Assembly (NCBI GenBank): GCA_016707895.1
Contig: JADJGV010000011.1
Span: forward strand, 248,001 to 312,000
Reading direction: 5' to 3'
Source of the DNA: Myxococcales bacterium
GTDB lineage: Bacteria; Myxococcota_A; Polyangia; Haliangiales; Haliangiaceae
Length of the DNA: 64,000 bases
In this document: in pieces, positions 45,326 through 53,831 of the stretch
Layout: the number at the start of each line of letters is the position of its first letter
Position numbering within the stretch: the first letter of the stretch is position 1
The notes under the pieces: generated by a model
What the model was told of the DNA's origin: nothing
Databases searched by the model: none
The model's input: only the letters and a program-made list of their open reading frames with translations
Translations under genes and position numbers: made by a program

Positions 45326-46332
45326 TGAACCAGCAGCTCGTCCTCGCCTCGCGCCCCACCGGCGCTCCCTCCGTCGACAACTTCGCGCTGCGCGAGGTGC
45401 CGCTGGCCGAGCCGGCCGAGGGGCAGCTCGTCGTGCGCCACCACTTCCTCAGCCTCGACCCGTACATGCGCGGCCGGATGAGCGACGCCAAGAGCTACGC
45501 CGCGCCGCAGCCGCTGGGCGAGGTGATGATCGGCGGCACCGCCGGCGAGGTGATCGCGTCGCGCGCGGCCGGCTTCGCGGTCGGCGATCGCGTCGTCGGC
45601 ATGGGCGGCTGGCAGACCCACTTCGTCGGCGAGCCGGCCCGCGGCCTGTGGCGCAAGGTCGACACCGCGCAGGTGCCGCTGTCGGCGTACCTCGGCCCGG
45701 TCGGCATGCCCGGCGTGACCGCCTGGTACGGCCTCGAGCGCATCATCGCGCCCAAGGCTGGCCAGACCGTCGTGGTCAGCTCGGCGGCGGGCGCGGTCGG
45801 CGGCGTCGTCGGCCAGCTGGCCAAGCGCCGCGGCGCGCGCGCGGTCGGCATCGCCGGCGGCCCGGCCAAGTGCGCCTACGTCGTCGACGAGCTCGGCTTC
45901 GACGCCTGCGTCGACTACAAGGCCCACGCCGACGTCCGCGCGCTGGCGACGGCGCTCAAGGCCGCGTGCCCGGCCGGCGTCGACGGCGACTTCGAGAACG
46001 TCGGCGGGATGATCCTCGACGCGGTGCTGGCGCGGATGAACCCGTTCGGCCGGATCGCGATGTGCGGGATGATCGCCGGCTACGACGGCGCGCCGATCCC
46101 GCTGGCCGCGCCGCAGCTGATCTTGACGTCGCGGCTGCGGGTCGAGGGCTTCATCGTCAGCGAGCACCCCGAGGCGTGGCCGCCGGCGCTGGCCGAGCTG
46201 GGGGCGGCGGTCGCCGACGGCACGCTGCGCTACCGCGAGGCGATCGCCGACGGCCTGGCCGCGGCGCCGGCCGCGTTCCTGGCGATGCTGCGCGGCGACC
46301 AGCTCGGCAAGCACCTGGTGCGCCTGGCCTGA
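45322..46332 (+). CDS. NADPH-dependent enone/alkenal reductase, CurA-like (MDR family)
   Basis: Encodes 336 aa. The ATG at 45322 overlaps the previous stop (ATGA), with a second ATG one codon on. Hallmarks are FLSLDPYMRGRM near the N-terminus, GVTAWYGL before the cofactor domain, VVSSAAGAVGGVVGQLAKRRGARAVGIAGG for NADPH, and a C-terminal RGDQLGKHLVRL. This matches the zinc-free medium-chain reductases such as curcumin/prostaglandin reductases that reduce alpha,beta-unsaturated ketones. It probably acts in detoxification and is cytoplasmic. It is the third gene of a coupled run starting at 43779. Confidence 0.92.
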   Translation: MMNQQLVLASRPTGAPSVDNFALREVPLAEPAEGQLVVRHHFLSLDPYMRGRMSDAKSYAAPQPLGEVMIGGTAGEVIASRAAGFAVGDRVVGMGGWQTHFVGEPARGLWRKVDTAQVPLSAYLGPVGMPGVTAWYGLERIIAPKAGQTVVVSSAAGAVGGVVGQLAKRRGARAVGIAGGPAKCAYVVDELGFDACVDYKAHADVRALATALKAACPAGVDGDFENVGGMILDAVLARMNPFGRIAMCGMIAGYDGAPIPLAAPQLILTSRLRVEGFIVSEHPEAWPPALAELGAAVADGTLRYREAIADGLAAAPAAFLAMLRGDQLGKHLVRLA

Positions 46333-46358
46333 CCGCGGCGCGCCGCGTGGCCATGCGC

Positions 46359-46364
46359 TACGTT
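46359..46364 (+). promoter_or_regulatory. -10 box of a leaderless transcript (DA-rich lipoprotein)
   Basis: TACGTT is followed by six bases (CGCCGC) and the ATG at 46371. This supports 46371 over the in-frame ATG at 46353. Confidence 0.5.
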
Positions 46365-46370
46365 CGCCGC

Positions 46371-47243
46371 ATGCACGACGGCCTCTGGTTCAGGATCGCG
46401 ATCGCGACGACGCTCGCGGCGACGCAGGTGGCGTGCGGCGGCGGGCGCGGCGACGACGCCCGCGTATGCACGAAGATGTCGACGCTGTGCGGCGCCGACC
46501 ACCGGATCGAGTGCCTGACCGCCGACGACTGGCGCGAGATGCGCCGCGATCTCGGCGGCGCCGCGGTCGATCGCTTCCGCGGCTGCGTGCTCCGCGCCGA
46601 CCAGTGCACCGCGCTGGCCGCGTGCGTGCTGGAGCTCGGCGCCGACGCGGTGCGCGCGCTCGACGATGACCAGCTGCGCAAGCTGGGCCTGCCACCCACG
46701 CCGCCGCCCGACGCGGCGCCGCCGGTGCCGCCGGTGCCGCCGGTGTCCGCGCCGGCCGATGCCGGGCCGACGACCGCGCCGAACGACGCCGGGCCGACGC
46801 TCGCCCCCGACGGCGCCGGGCCGACGACCGCGCCGGCCGACGCCGGACCAGCCACCGCGTCGATCGACGCGGCGGTGCGCTTCGACCGCGTCACGGTGCG
46901 CACCGCGCCGACGGCCTTCGGCCACGGCGTCTCGGTGGCGATCGAGCTGACCGTGATCGGCGCGATGCCGCACATCGCCCCGACCGTGACCGTCCAGGCC
47001 GCCTGCGACGCCGCCACCGACGGCACCGATCACGCGTTCTTCCAGAGCCTCGACGGCGCGGCGGTCGGCCAGCAGCGCGCCGACACGGTCGCGCTGTTCG
47101 CCGGCTCCGAGCTGGCCGCGCCGCCCACGCAGTGCGAGGTGGTGCTGGGCACCACCGGCGGCGCGACGCCGCTCGCGCACTACTGCTTCCGCGCCGGCGC
47201 GACCACGCCGGGGACCTGCCCGCCCCCGCCGGCCACACCCTGA
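46371..47243 (+). CDS. Lipoprotein with DAGP repeat linker
   Basis: Encodes 290 aa from the ATG at 46371. An in-frame ATG at 46353 is less likely, because the -10 hexamer sits between the two. The lipobox is TQVAC. A Cys-rich domain of about 75 residues (VCTKMSTLCG, IECLTADDW, CVLRADQCTALAACVLELG) is followed by a linker with a 27-bp repeat (ADAGPTTAP-type units, four copies) and a PPV triple. The C-terminal 115-residue domain is beta-rich with two cysteine pairs. No catalytic motif is evident. Probably a surface lipoprotein. Confidence 0.72.
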   Translation: MHDGLWFRIAIATTLAATQVACGGGRGDDARVCTKMSTLCGADHRIECLTADDWREMRRDLGGAAVDRFRGCVLRADQCTALAACVLELGADAVRALDDDQLRKLGLPPTPPPDAAPPVPPVPPVSAPADAGPTTAPNDAGPTLAPDGAGPTTAPADAGPATASIDAAVRFDRVTVRTAPTAFGHGVSVAIELTVIGAMPHIAPTVTVQAACDAATDGTDHAFFQSLDGAAVGQQRADTVALFAGSELAAPPTQCEVVLGTTGGATPLAHYCFRAGATTPGTCPPPPATP

Positions 47244-47284
47244 CGCGACCGCCCGCCGCAGGTGCGCATCACCTCGGGAGTCGC

Positions 47285-47290
47285 TACGGT
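47285..47290 (+). promoter_or_regulatory. -10 box of a leaderless transcript (rhodanese lipoprotein)
   Basis: TACGGT is followed by six bases (ACGCGC) and the ATG at 47297. Confidence 0.5.
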
Positions 47291-47296
47291 ACGCGC

Positions 47297-47698
47297 ATGC
47301 GCTCAGCTCTGTTCGTCGCCCTCGCCCTCGCCATCGCCGCTTGTGGCAAGGACACCAGCTCGGCGCCCGGCAGCACCGCGCCCGGCGCCCCCACCGCCGC
47401 GCCGGCCGACGACACCGCCGTCGCCAAGCAGCTGATCGCCAGCGGCGCGACCGTGATCGACGTGCGCGAGCAGGACGAGTGGGACGAGGGCCACCTGCCC
47501 CAGGCCAAGCTGTTCCCGGTCGGCACCGTGGGCGATCGCGCCGAGGAGATCGCCCAGCTCGCCGGCGGCAAGGACAAGCCGGTCGTCGTCTACTGCAAGT
47601 CGGGCGGCCGCGCCGGCAAGGCCAAGCAGGCGCTCGAGGCCGCCGGCTTCACCCGCGTCGTCAACGGCGGCGGCTACCGCAAGCTGGCCGCGCAGTAG
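47297..47698 (+). CDS. Rhodanese-domain lipoprotein
   Basis: Encodes 133 aa. Lipobox IAAC (Cys16) is followed by a Ser/Pro/Ala linker and a rhodanese domain: ATVIDVREQDEWDEGHLPQAKL, then the active-site loop VVVYCKSGGRAGKA with the nucleophilic Cys. The length matches single-domain PspE/GlpE-type sulfurtransferases, but as a lipoprotein it acts outside the cytoplasm. Thiosulfate:cyanide sulfur transfer or a thiol-relay role is plausible. Confidence 0.9.
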   Translation: MRSALFVALALAIAACGKDTSSAPGSTAPGAPTAAPADDTAVAKQLIASGATVIDVREQDEWDEGHLPQAKLFPVGTVGDRAEEIAQLAGGKDKPVVVYCKSGGRAGKAKQALEAAGFTRVVNGGGYRKLAAQ

Positions 47699-47762
47699 GC
47701 CGCGCCCCCGCGCCGATCGCCGCCTCGCATCGCGCCGCCGCCATCACGATCTCGCCGCGTCG

Positions 47763-48524
47763 TCACACCAGTGGCCCCGGCCGCTCCCACAAGCTCAGCG
47801 GCGGCCCGCCGCGCTTCCAGCCGCCCTTCATCAGCCAGGTCTGCGGCGCCGCGATCGGCATCGGCTCGAAGCGCGGCGGCCACGCGAACGGCACGCCGTC
47901 GCGCTCGGCCCAGCCGCCGAACGCGATGCCGCTCGAGTAGCGATCGACCAGCGCCCGCCGCTCGCCGACGCCGGCGTGGTCCTCGCGGTGCCGCCGCCAG
48001 TTGTTGAGCACGTACGCCAGCGCGTGGCGTGCCTGCCGCGGCGTGGCGATCGCCGTCGCGTGGTAGCGGTCGCTGAACACGCGGCCGGTGCGCGGCCTGC
48101 CACCGGCAATGGTGACCGCGCGGTTCAGCCGCTTCGCGGCGGAGATGCACAGCGTCCGCACGCCGTTGGCGAGGGTCGTGCGATCGTCGGCCTCGCACAA
48201 GAGGTGGATGTGGTGCCGCTGGATCGACAGGTGCACGACGCGGAAACCGGGGCGGCCCGCCAGCACGAGCGCGACCATCGCCAGCCGCACCGCCGCGTAC
48301 GCCTTGTGCCGCCGCAGCCGCCCGACTTCGGGCGTCACCCGCAGCACGACGTGCACTGGCAGGCGGCGGTCGTGGAACGGCCGCGCCCGGTGCGTGCCGC
48401 GCGCCCGCCCCGGCCGCGCCCGCTTGCGCCCGGCCCCGGGGCGCTTGCCGCCGTGGCCGGTCGTGTTGCCGCCCGCGCGCCGCGGCGCGCCCTCGGTCCC
48501 CGGCAACCCCAGCTGCTTCGCCAT
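47763..48524 (-). CDS. REP-associated tyrosine transposase (RAYT, Y1/HUH type)
   Basis: Encodes 253 aa from the ATG at 48524. The HUH motif is RHHIHLLCEA (HIH at 105-107) and the catalytic Tyr is in YVLNNWRRH (Tyr171), with GRVFSDRYHATAI in between, as in single-copy RAYT/TnpA-REP proteins that process REP palindromes as single strands. The basic N-terminus (GGKRPGAGRKRARPGR) is a likely DNA-binding tail. Such genes are usually domesticated, non-spreading and flanked by REP sequences. A 492-bp nested palindrome lies upstream (48627-49118). Base composition is like its neighbours, so it is not a fresh insertion. Confidence 0.9.
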   Translation of the reverse strand: MAKQLGLPGTEGAPRRAGGNTTGHGGKRPGAGRKRARPGRARGTHRARPFHDRRLPVHVVLRVTPEVGRLRRHKAYAAVRLAMVALVLAGRPGFRVVHLSIQRHHIHLLCEADDRTTLANGVRTLCISAAKRLNRAVTIAGGRPRTGRVFSDRYHATAIATPRQARHALAYVLNNWRRHREDHAGVGERRALVDRYSSGIAFGGWAERDGVPFAWPPRFEPMPIAAPQTWLMKGGWKRGGPPLSLWERPGPLV

Positions 48525-48626
48525 CTTGATTGGGCTAATATAACACCGACGGCGGGCGCGTCAAGCACCGATGAGGATGTGGCGTTCGAATCCGGGGAGG
48601 CAGGCTGGCTCCGAGGGCGCTGTGGA

Positions 48627-49118
48627 GTTGCCGGCGGTGGCGGACAACCGCGCCGGCCGGCGCACGGGCTGGCCGATGGCGCGGGGGCGCGCGGTTGCCC
48701 ACACCGCCTTGAATCGCGGCGCCGCCATGCACGCGCGCCTCACCCGATGATCGGGGCGCCGCGATTCACAACCCGCACAGCGCGTGCCGCCGGGCCCTGA
48801 TCACTTCGTTTTTGGGTTGAGAACGAGAGAGGCGCTGGCGGCGCTCACGACGCCCGGGGCGCTGGCGCGCCCCATCCCGTCGCCCCGTCCTGGATCGGAC
48901 CGCGGCTCCGCCGCCTCTGGGTTCTGGGATCCCAAACGAAGTGATCAGGGACGGCGGCAGGCGCTGTGGGTGTTGTGAAGAACGGCGCCACGGCGATCGC
49001 CCGCCAGCCCGCCCGATCGCCTCGCCGTTCTTCAAGCCGGTGTGGACAACCGCGCGACGCAATCGCCATCGGTCCGCCCGCGCGCCACCCGGCGCGGTTG
49101 TCCATCACCGGCGGCAAC
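48627..49118. repeat. Nested long inverted repeat beside the RAYT gene
   Basis: Outer arms 48627-48713 and 49031-49118 (87 and 88 bp) are inverted copies, about 85% alike. The inversion continues inward through similar middle segments to a 30-bp pair at 48795-48824 and 48921-48950 (first 17 bases identical), giving total arms of about 198 bp and a 96-bp centre. Each arm also folds on itself: in the left arm GGCGGTG..CAACCGCGC faces GCGCGGTTG..CACCGCC, and TGAATCGCGGCGCC at 48710-48723 pairs with GGCGCCGCGATTCA about 31 bases later. No gene is supported in it. It is likely a REP/BIME-type or fold-back element handled by the adjacent RAYT protein. Confidence 0.85.
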
Positions 49119-49144
49119 CCCAGCAGCGCTCTCGAGCCTGCCAG

Positions 49145-49216
49145 CCTCCATCGCCTCCATCGCCTCCATCGCCTCCATCGCCTCCATCGCCTCCATCGCC
49201 TCCATCGCCTCCATCG
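49145..49216. repeat. 9-bp tandem repeat (CCTCCATCG), eight copies
   Basis: Eight perfect head-to-tail copies of CCTCCATCG follow the nested palindrome and end 22 bp before the helicase stop (49238). In one minus-strand frame they would read MEA repeats, but that frame is not the helicase frame. Probably a slippage microsatellite. Confidence 0.9.
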
Positions 49217-49237
49217 CCGCCACCGCAGCGTCGCCGC

Positions 49238-50968
49238 TCAGCGCGGGCGCGGGCCGGGGCCGGGGCGGCGCGGGGGCGGCGGGCCGCGGCGCGGCGCGCG
49301 ATCGCTGGCCTCGGGCTCGTCGAGCATCGGCGCGCGGCCGATGCGCGCGGTGCGCACGGTGCGGTCGGGGTGCTCCTTGGGCGGGCGATCGGCGTTGCGC
49401 TCGAAGTGCTCGGCGGCGCCGCCGACGATCTCGAAGCGGGTCTCGCGCGGCAGCACGCGGATCGCGCCGATCTCGGCCTTGGTGATGCCGCCGCGGGTGC
49501 AGATCACCGGGATCAGCCAGCGCGGGTCGGCGTTGCGCAGCCGGCCGACGTCGATGCGGAACCACACCGGCGGGCCGTTGCCGCCGCCGTCGCGCGGCGC
49601 GAACGCCGGGCGCTGATCGCGATCGCGGCGCTCGGTGCGCGCCCGGGCCGCGGGCGGCGCGATCACCGACAGCTCCTCGGGCGCCGGCAGCCGCGCGCGG
49701 TGCCAGCGCACCAGCACGGTGGCCAGGTCGACCGCGCTGCGCTCGGCGGCCAGCGCCGCCGCGGCGGCGCGCTCCTCGTCGGAGGCGTCGCCCACCATCG
49801 CCGCCAGATCGGCCGCCAGGCGCGCGCTGTCGCCGGCGCGGATCTGATCGGCGGTGGGCGGCGTCACCCAGCGCGGCTTGACGCCGGCGGTCTGGAACAT
49901 GCGGGTGGCGTGGGCGCGCGCCGGCACCGGCACCAGCACGATCGCCTCGCCCTTCTTGCCAGCGCGGCCGGTGCGGCCGGAGCGGTGCATGAGCACCTGG
50001 CTGTTCTGCGGCAGGTCGGCATGGACCACGAGCCCCAGGTCGGGCAGGTCGAGCCCGCGGGCCGCGACGTCGGTGCAGATGCACACCCGGGCCCGGCCGT
50101 CGCGCAGCGACTGCAGCGCGCGGGTCCGCTCGGCCTGCGACAGCTCGCCCGACAGCGCCACCACCGCGAAGCCGCGCTCGTTGAGGTTGGCGGCGAGGTG
50201 GGTCACGCCGTCGCGGGTCGCGCAGAACACCAGCGCGCCACCGGCCTCGACGAAGCGCAGCACGTTGACCACCGCCAGCTCGCGCTCGCGCGGCGAGATC
50301 AACATCGCCTGGTAGTCGATGTCGACGTGGGGCTCGCGCTCGCCGACGGTGGCGATCCGGTGCGCGTCCTTCTGGAAGCGCTTGGCCAGCGCTTGGATCT
50401 CGCGCGGCAGGGTCGCCGAGAACAACAGCGTGCGCCGCGTGGCCGGGGTCTTCTCGAGCAGCTCCTCGATGTCCTCCCGGAACCCGAGGTCGAGCATCTC
50501 GTCGGCCTCGTCGAGCACCACCGCCGCGACCTCGGCGAACGAGACGTTGCCGCGATCGACGTGATCGCGCAGGCGGCCGGGCGTGCCGACGACGATGTGC
50601 GCACCCTCGTGCAGCAGGTAGGCCTCGCGCCGCGGGTCCATGCCGCCGACGCACGCGACGATGCGCGCGCCGGTGGGCGCGTACAGCCACTGCAGCTCGC
50701 GCTGCACCTGCAGCGCCAGCTCGCGGGTCGGCGCGATCACCAGCGCCTTCACCGGCCCGCGCTCGAACCGCGCGGCCTCGCCGAGGAGGGTCGACGCCAG
50801 CGCCAGCCCGAAGGCGACGGTCTTGCCCGACCCGGTCTGCGCCGACACCAGCAGGTCGCGGTCGCGGCCCTCGGGATCGAGGATGGCGGCCTGCACCGGC
50901 GTCGGGGCGGCGTACCCCCGCGCGGTCAGCGCGGACTGGAGGCCGGGGTGAGCGTTGCTGAACGGCAT
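49238..50968 (-). CDS. DEAD-box RNA helicase with DbpA-like RNA-binding domain
   Basis: Encodes 576 aa from the ATG at 50968. The helicase core is complete: Q motif GYAAPTPVQ (19-27), motif I AQTGSGKT (43-50), PTREL, DEAD (153-156), SAT (184-186), and motif VI HRSGRTGR (328-335). The C-terminal region has a DbpA/CsdA-type RNA-binding fold (VWFRIDVGRLRNADPRWLIPVICTRGGITKAEIGAIRVLPRETRFEIVG) and a basic, Pro/Arg-rich tail. It unwinds short RNA duplexes, probably in ribosome assembly or cold adaptation. A GGAGGG element lies about 14 bases before the start. Confidence 0.93.
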   Translation of the reverse strand: MPFSNAHPGLQSALTARGYAAPTPVQAAILDPEGRDRDLLVSAQTGSGKTVAFGLALASTLLGEAARFERGPVKALVIAPTRELALQVQRELQWLYAPTGARIVACVGGMDPRREAYLLHEGAHIVVGTPGRLRDHVDRGNVSFAEVAAVVLDEADEMLDLGFREDIEELLEKTPATRRTLLFSATLPREIQALAKRFQKDAHRIATVGEREPHVDIDYQAMLISPRERELAVVNVLRFVEAGGALVFCATRDGVTHLAANLNERGFAVVALSGELSQAERTRALQSLRDGRARVCICTDVAARGLDLPDLGLVVHADLPQNSQVLMHRSGRTGRAGKKGEAIVLVPVPARAHATRMFQTAGVKPRWVTPPTADQIRAGDSARLAADLAAMVGDASDEERAAAAALAAERSAVDLATVLVRWHRARLPAPEELSVIAPPAARARTERRDRDQRPAFAPRDGGGNGPPVWFRIDVGRLRNADPRWLIPVICTRGGITKAEIGAIRVLPRETRFEIVGGAAEHFERNADRPPKEHPDRTVRTARIGRAPMLDEPEASDRAPRRGPPPPRRPGPGPRPR

Positions 50969-51097
50969 GCCGCCCTGTAGCCCTCCCTGACCGACGACAC
51001 AAGTGCCGAGAACGCTTGCTGCGGTTTCCCGACCCCAGGGGTGGCGAGAAAGGTAGCCACTGGACGCCGATGTAGGTCCGCGTGTACACAGGTAGAA

Positions 51098-52126
51098 ATG
51101 CGCCTCACCCCTACTGTGCTGACTGCGTTGTTCCTGGCGGCGGCGGCGGTGGCGTGTACCGATGAGCCCGAGGTCGTGCTGTCCGCGGACGGGACCGACG
51201 ACGCCGGCGGCAAGGCCGATGGCGGCGCCGCGTTCCGGCGCTGCACCGGCCGCCCGTTCACCGCGCCGGGCGCGACCGGCTTCCGCCACACCACCAGCAA
51301 GGTCGCCGCGCTGACCGGCGCGCGCCACCGCGCCCAGGACGTGATCACGGCGCCCAACAGCCGCGCGGAGCTGGTCGCGAAGTTCGCGTACGGCCCGACC
51401 TGGAAGGATCTCGAGGACGAGAACGCGGCGTTCTACCTCGACAACTGCGCCGGCTGGGTGGCGGTCGCCACCCGCCGCACCGACGATGACGGCCTCGCCA
51501 CGCTGGCGGTGAACGTCAACCTGCCGGCCGGCGTGTACGAGGTGCGCGCGGTGGCCCGCGGCGACGCGTCGACCACGCTGATGAACCTGTGGGTCCTGCC
51601 CGCCGGCACCCGCGTCGCGGTCACCGACATCGACGGCACGATGACCACCGCCGACACCGAGCTGTTCAAGCAGATCTTCGACGGCAGCTACGTGCCGCAG
51701 GCCTACCCGTCGGCGCAGGCGTTGACCAAGGCCCACGCCGAGCGCGGCCACGTCGTCGTGTACCTGACCGGCCGCCCGGCCTGGCTCCTGCCGCAGACCC
51801 GCGCGTGGCTGGCCCAGCAGGGCTTCGCGCCCGGCCCGATCCACGCCGCCGACTCGAACCTCGACATCCTGCCCACCGACGGCTCGGTCGGCGCGTACAA
51901 GACCGCGTGGCTCGACGAGATCGAGGCCGACGGCGTCAAGATCGACCTCGCCTACGGCAACGCCACCACCGACATCCACGGCTACAAGGACGCCGGGATC
52001 CCGGTCGGCAAGCAGTGGATCATCGGCGCCAACGCCGGCGCCGAGGGCACCAACGCCGTGTCGAGCTCGTGGGCCACCCGCGCCGCGCAGATCACGAGCA
52101 GCGCGCGCGTCACCCAGCCGTTCTGA
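51098..52126 (+). CDS. Exported HAD-fold (LNS2/lipin-like) lipoprotein
   Basis: Encodes 342 aa. The lipobox is AVAC (Cys20), followed by a linker with DDAGGKADGG. The N-terminal 150 residues of the mature part are beta-rich (FYLDNCAGWVAVATRR, VNLPAGVYEVRAVARGD). The C-terminal half is an HAD phosphatase-like domain: motif I VTDIDGTMT (Asp177 and Asp179), motif II VVYLTGRPAWLL, and a late motif with LAYGNATTDIHGYKDAGI. DIDGT(M/I)T followed by TGR is the signature of the LNS2/lipin group, which act on phosphatidate. An exported HAD is uncommon. Substrate is unknown. Confidence 0.82.
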   Translation: MRLTPTVLTALFLAAAAVACTDEPEVVLSADGTDDAGGKADGGAAFRRCTGRPFTAPGATGFRHTTSKVAALTGARHRAQDVITAPNSRAELVAKFAYGPTWKDLEDENAAFYLDNCAGWVAVATRRTDDDGLATLAVNVNLPAGVYEVRAVARGDASTTLMNLWVLPAGTRVAVTDIDGTMTTADTELFKQIFDGSYVPQAYPSAQALTKAHAERGHVVVYLTGRPAWLLPQTRAWLAQQGFAPGPIHAADSNLDILPTDGSVGAYKTAWLDEIEADGVKIDLAYGNATTDIHGYKDAGIPVGKQWIIGANAGAEGTNAVSSSWATRAAQITSSARVTQPF

Positions 52127-52177
52127 ACGACCTCGAGGGATTGTTGACAACCCCCGCCGGGGGCATCCCGGGGCCCC

Positions 52178-53789
52178 TCAGAACGGCGCCGGCCAGGTGA
52201 GCGCGATCGTCGCGCCGGTCGTCGGGTGGACGAAGGTCAGCGCCTCGGCGTGCAGCATCAGCCGCGGCGCCGCGGCGCGCCCGTACAGCCGATCGCCGAC
52301 GATCGGCGCGCCCAGCCCGATCGCGCAGTGCACGCGCAGCTGGTGGGTGCGGCCGGTGTGCGGGGTGAGCGCGAGCCGAGTGCGGCCATCAGCGCGGGCG
52401 AGCACCTCCCACGTCGTGAGCGCCGGCTTGCCGTGCCGCGCGTCGACCACCTGGCGCGGGCGATCGTCGGGGTCGAGCCGCAGCGGCAGCTCGATCGCGC
52501 CGCGCTCGCCGGCGACCTCGCCGTCGACGATCGCGACGTAGCGCTTGGCCACCTCGCGGCGCGCGAACTGCGCTTGCAACGCGCGGTAGGTGTCGAGGTC
52601 GCGCGCGCACAAGAGCAGGCCCGAGGTGTCGAGGTCGAGGCGGTGCACGACGATCGGCCCGTCGCACGCCGGATCGCGCGCGCGCAGCCGCGCCGCCACG
52701 CAGTCGCGCAGCGCGCCGGAGCGCCCCGGCACCGACAGCAAGCCGACCGGCTTGATCACGACGAGCACGTGCGCGTCGGCGTGCAGCACCCGCGGCTCGT
52801 CGGGCGCGACCGCGTCGGCGCCCGGCTCGGGCGGCGGCGCAACGGCGAGCCCCTCGAGCATCGCCGGCAAGAGCGGGCCGCACTTGCCGCGGCACGCCGG
52901 GTAGAAGTGGCCGGCGTGGCGGCCGTCGCGCGCCGGCCCCCACCACAGCTCGGCCAGCGCGAGCGGCCGCAGCCCGCGGCGGTGCGCGTCGGCGATCAGC
53001 TTCGGCGCCGCGCAGTCGCCGGCGCCGCCCGGCGGCGGCCCGGCGTACAGGCTGGCCAGCGACCGGGCCGCGCCGCGCGCGTCGACGACCGCGTAGCCGT
53101 CGCACACCCGGGTCCACAGCGCCCGCGACCGCGCCGCGCGGGCGTCGACCAGGCGATCGTGCTCGCCGCGGGCCGCGACCACCGTCGCCGCCGCCGCCGC
53201 CGCCGCCGCGCGCTGCGCCGCCACCAGCTCCCGCCGCGCGCGGCCGTCGGCGCGGCTGTGCGCGTCGAGCGCCGCCGCCGCCGCCGCGTCGAGCCCCGCC
53301 GCCCGGGCCCGCCCGCGGTCGCGCTTGCGCTCGGCCTGCGCCGCGTCGACGGCCGCCCGCGCCGCGCGGTGCGCCTCGGCCAGCGCGGCCGCGTCCGCCG
53401 CCGCCGCCGCCACCTGCCCCGCCGCCGCCGCGACCGCCGCGGTGTCCGCGGCCAGCGCCGCCTCGCCGGCCGGCCAGAACCGATCGCGATCGGCCGGATC
53501 GAACAGCGGCGGGGCGAACCCGTCGACGAACCACGCGCCGCGCAGCATGCCCGGAGAACGCGCGCAGCCAGCCCACCCGCCCATCGGCGTCGGCCACCAC
53601 CAGCACGCCGAACATCTTGCCGCCGCCGTCGTCGTCGAGCGGCCGGGGATCGGCGCGCAGCTCGGCCACCAGCGCCGCCGCCGCGCGCGCCGCCAGCGGG
53701 TGCGGCGCCGCGATCGCGAACGGGCTGGGCATCACCGCCGGCAGCTCGGCCGCCGCCGGCGGCGGCTCGAACCAGCGCAGGTCGTCCAC
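52178..53789 (-). CDS. RluA-family pseudouridine synthase with coiled-coil insert (one frameshift)
   Basis: Encodes about 536 aa if one frameshift near 53550 is repaired. There the frames join as RAFSG|MLRGAWFVDGFAPPLFD, and the DNA has CCC where CC would restore the frame. The catalytic domain is intact: VVHRLDLDTSGLLLCARD with the nucleophilic Asp, and LTPHTGRTHQLRVH near the C-terminus. A long Ala-rich helical segment lies between. The N-terminal portion (FAIAAPHPLAARAAAALV) and the Ala-rich insert match the large RluA-type proteins. Active on rRNA or tRNA uridines, target unknown. The break is more likely a sequence error than a dead gene, given intact motifs downstream. Confidence 0.82.
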
Positions 53790-53831
53790 GCGCGAGCCTT
53801 ATCACGAGCAGGGTGGTAGCGTGCGCGGTCC

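Noticed and set aside
47763..49216. Recently inserted complete insertion sequence
   Set aside because: No target-site duplication or matching ends frame the RAYT gene, its composition matches the host, and RAYT genes are typically resident single copies.
49032..51089. A MEA-repeat C-terminal extension of the helicase
   Set aside because: The 9-bp repeat is in a different frame from the helicase, whose own frame stops at 49238 before the repeat.
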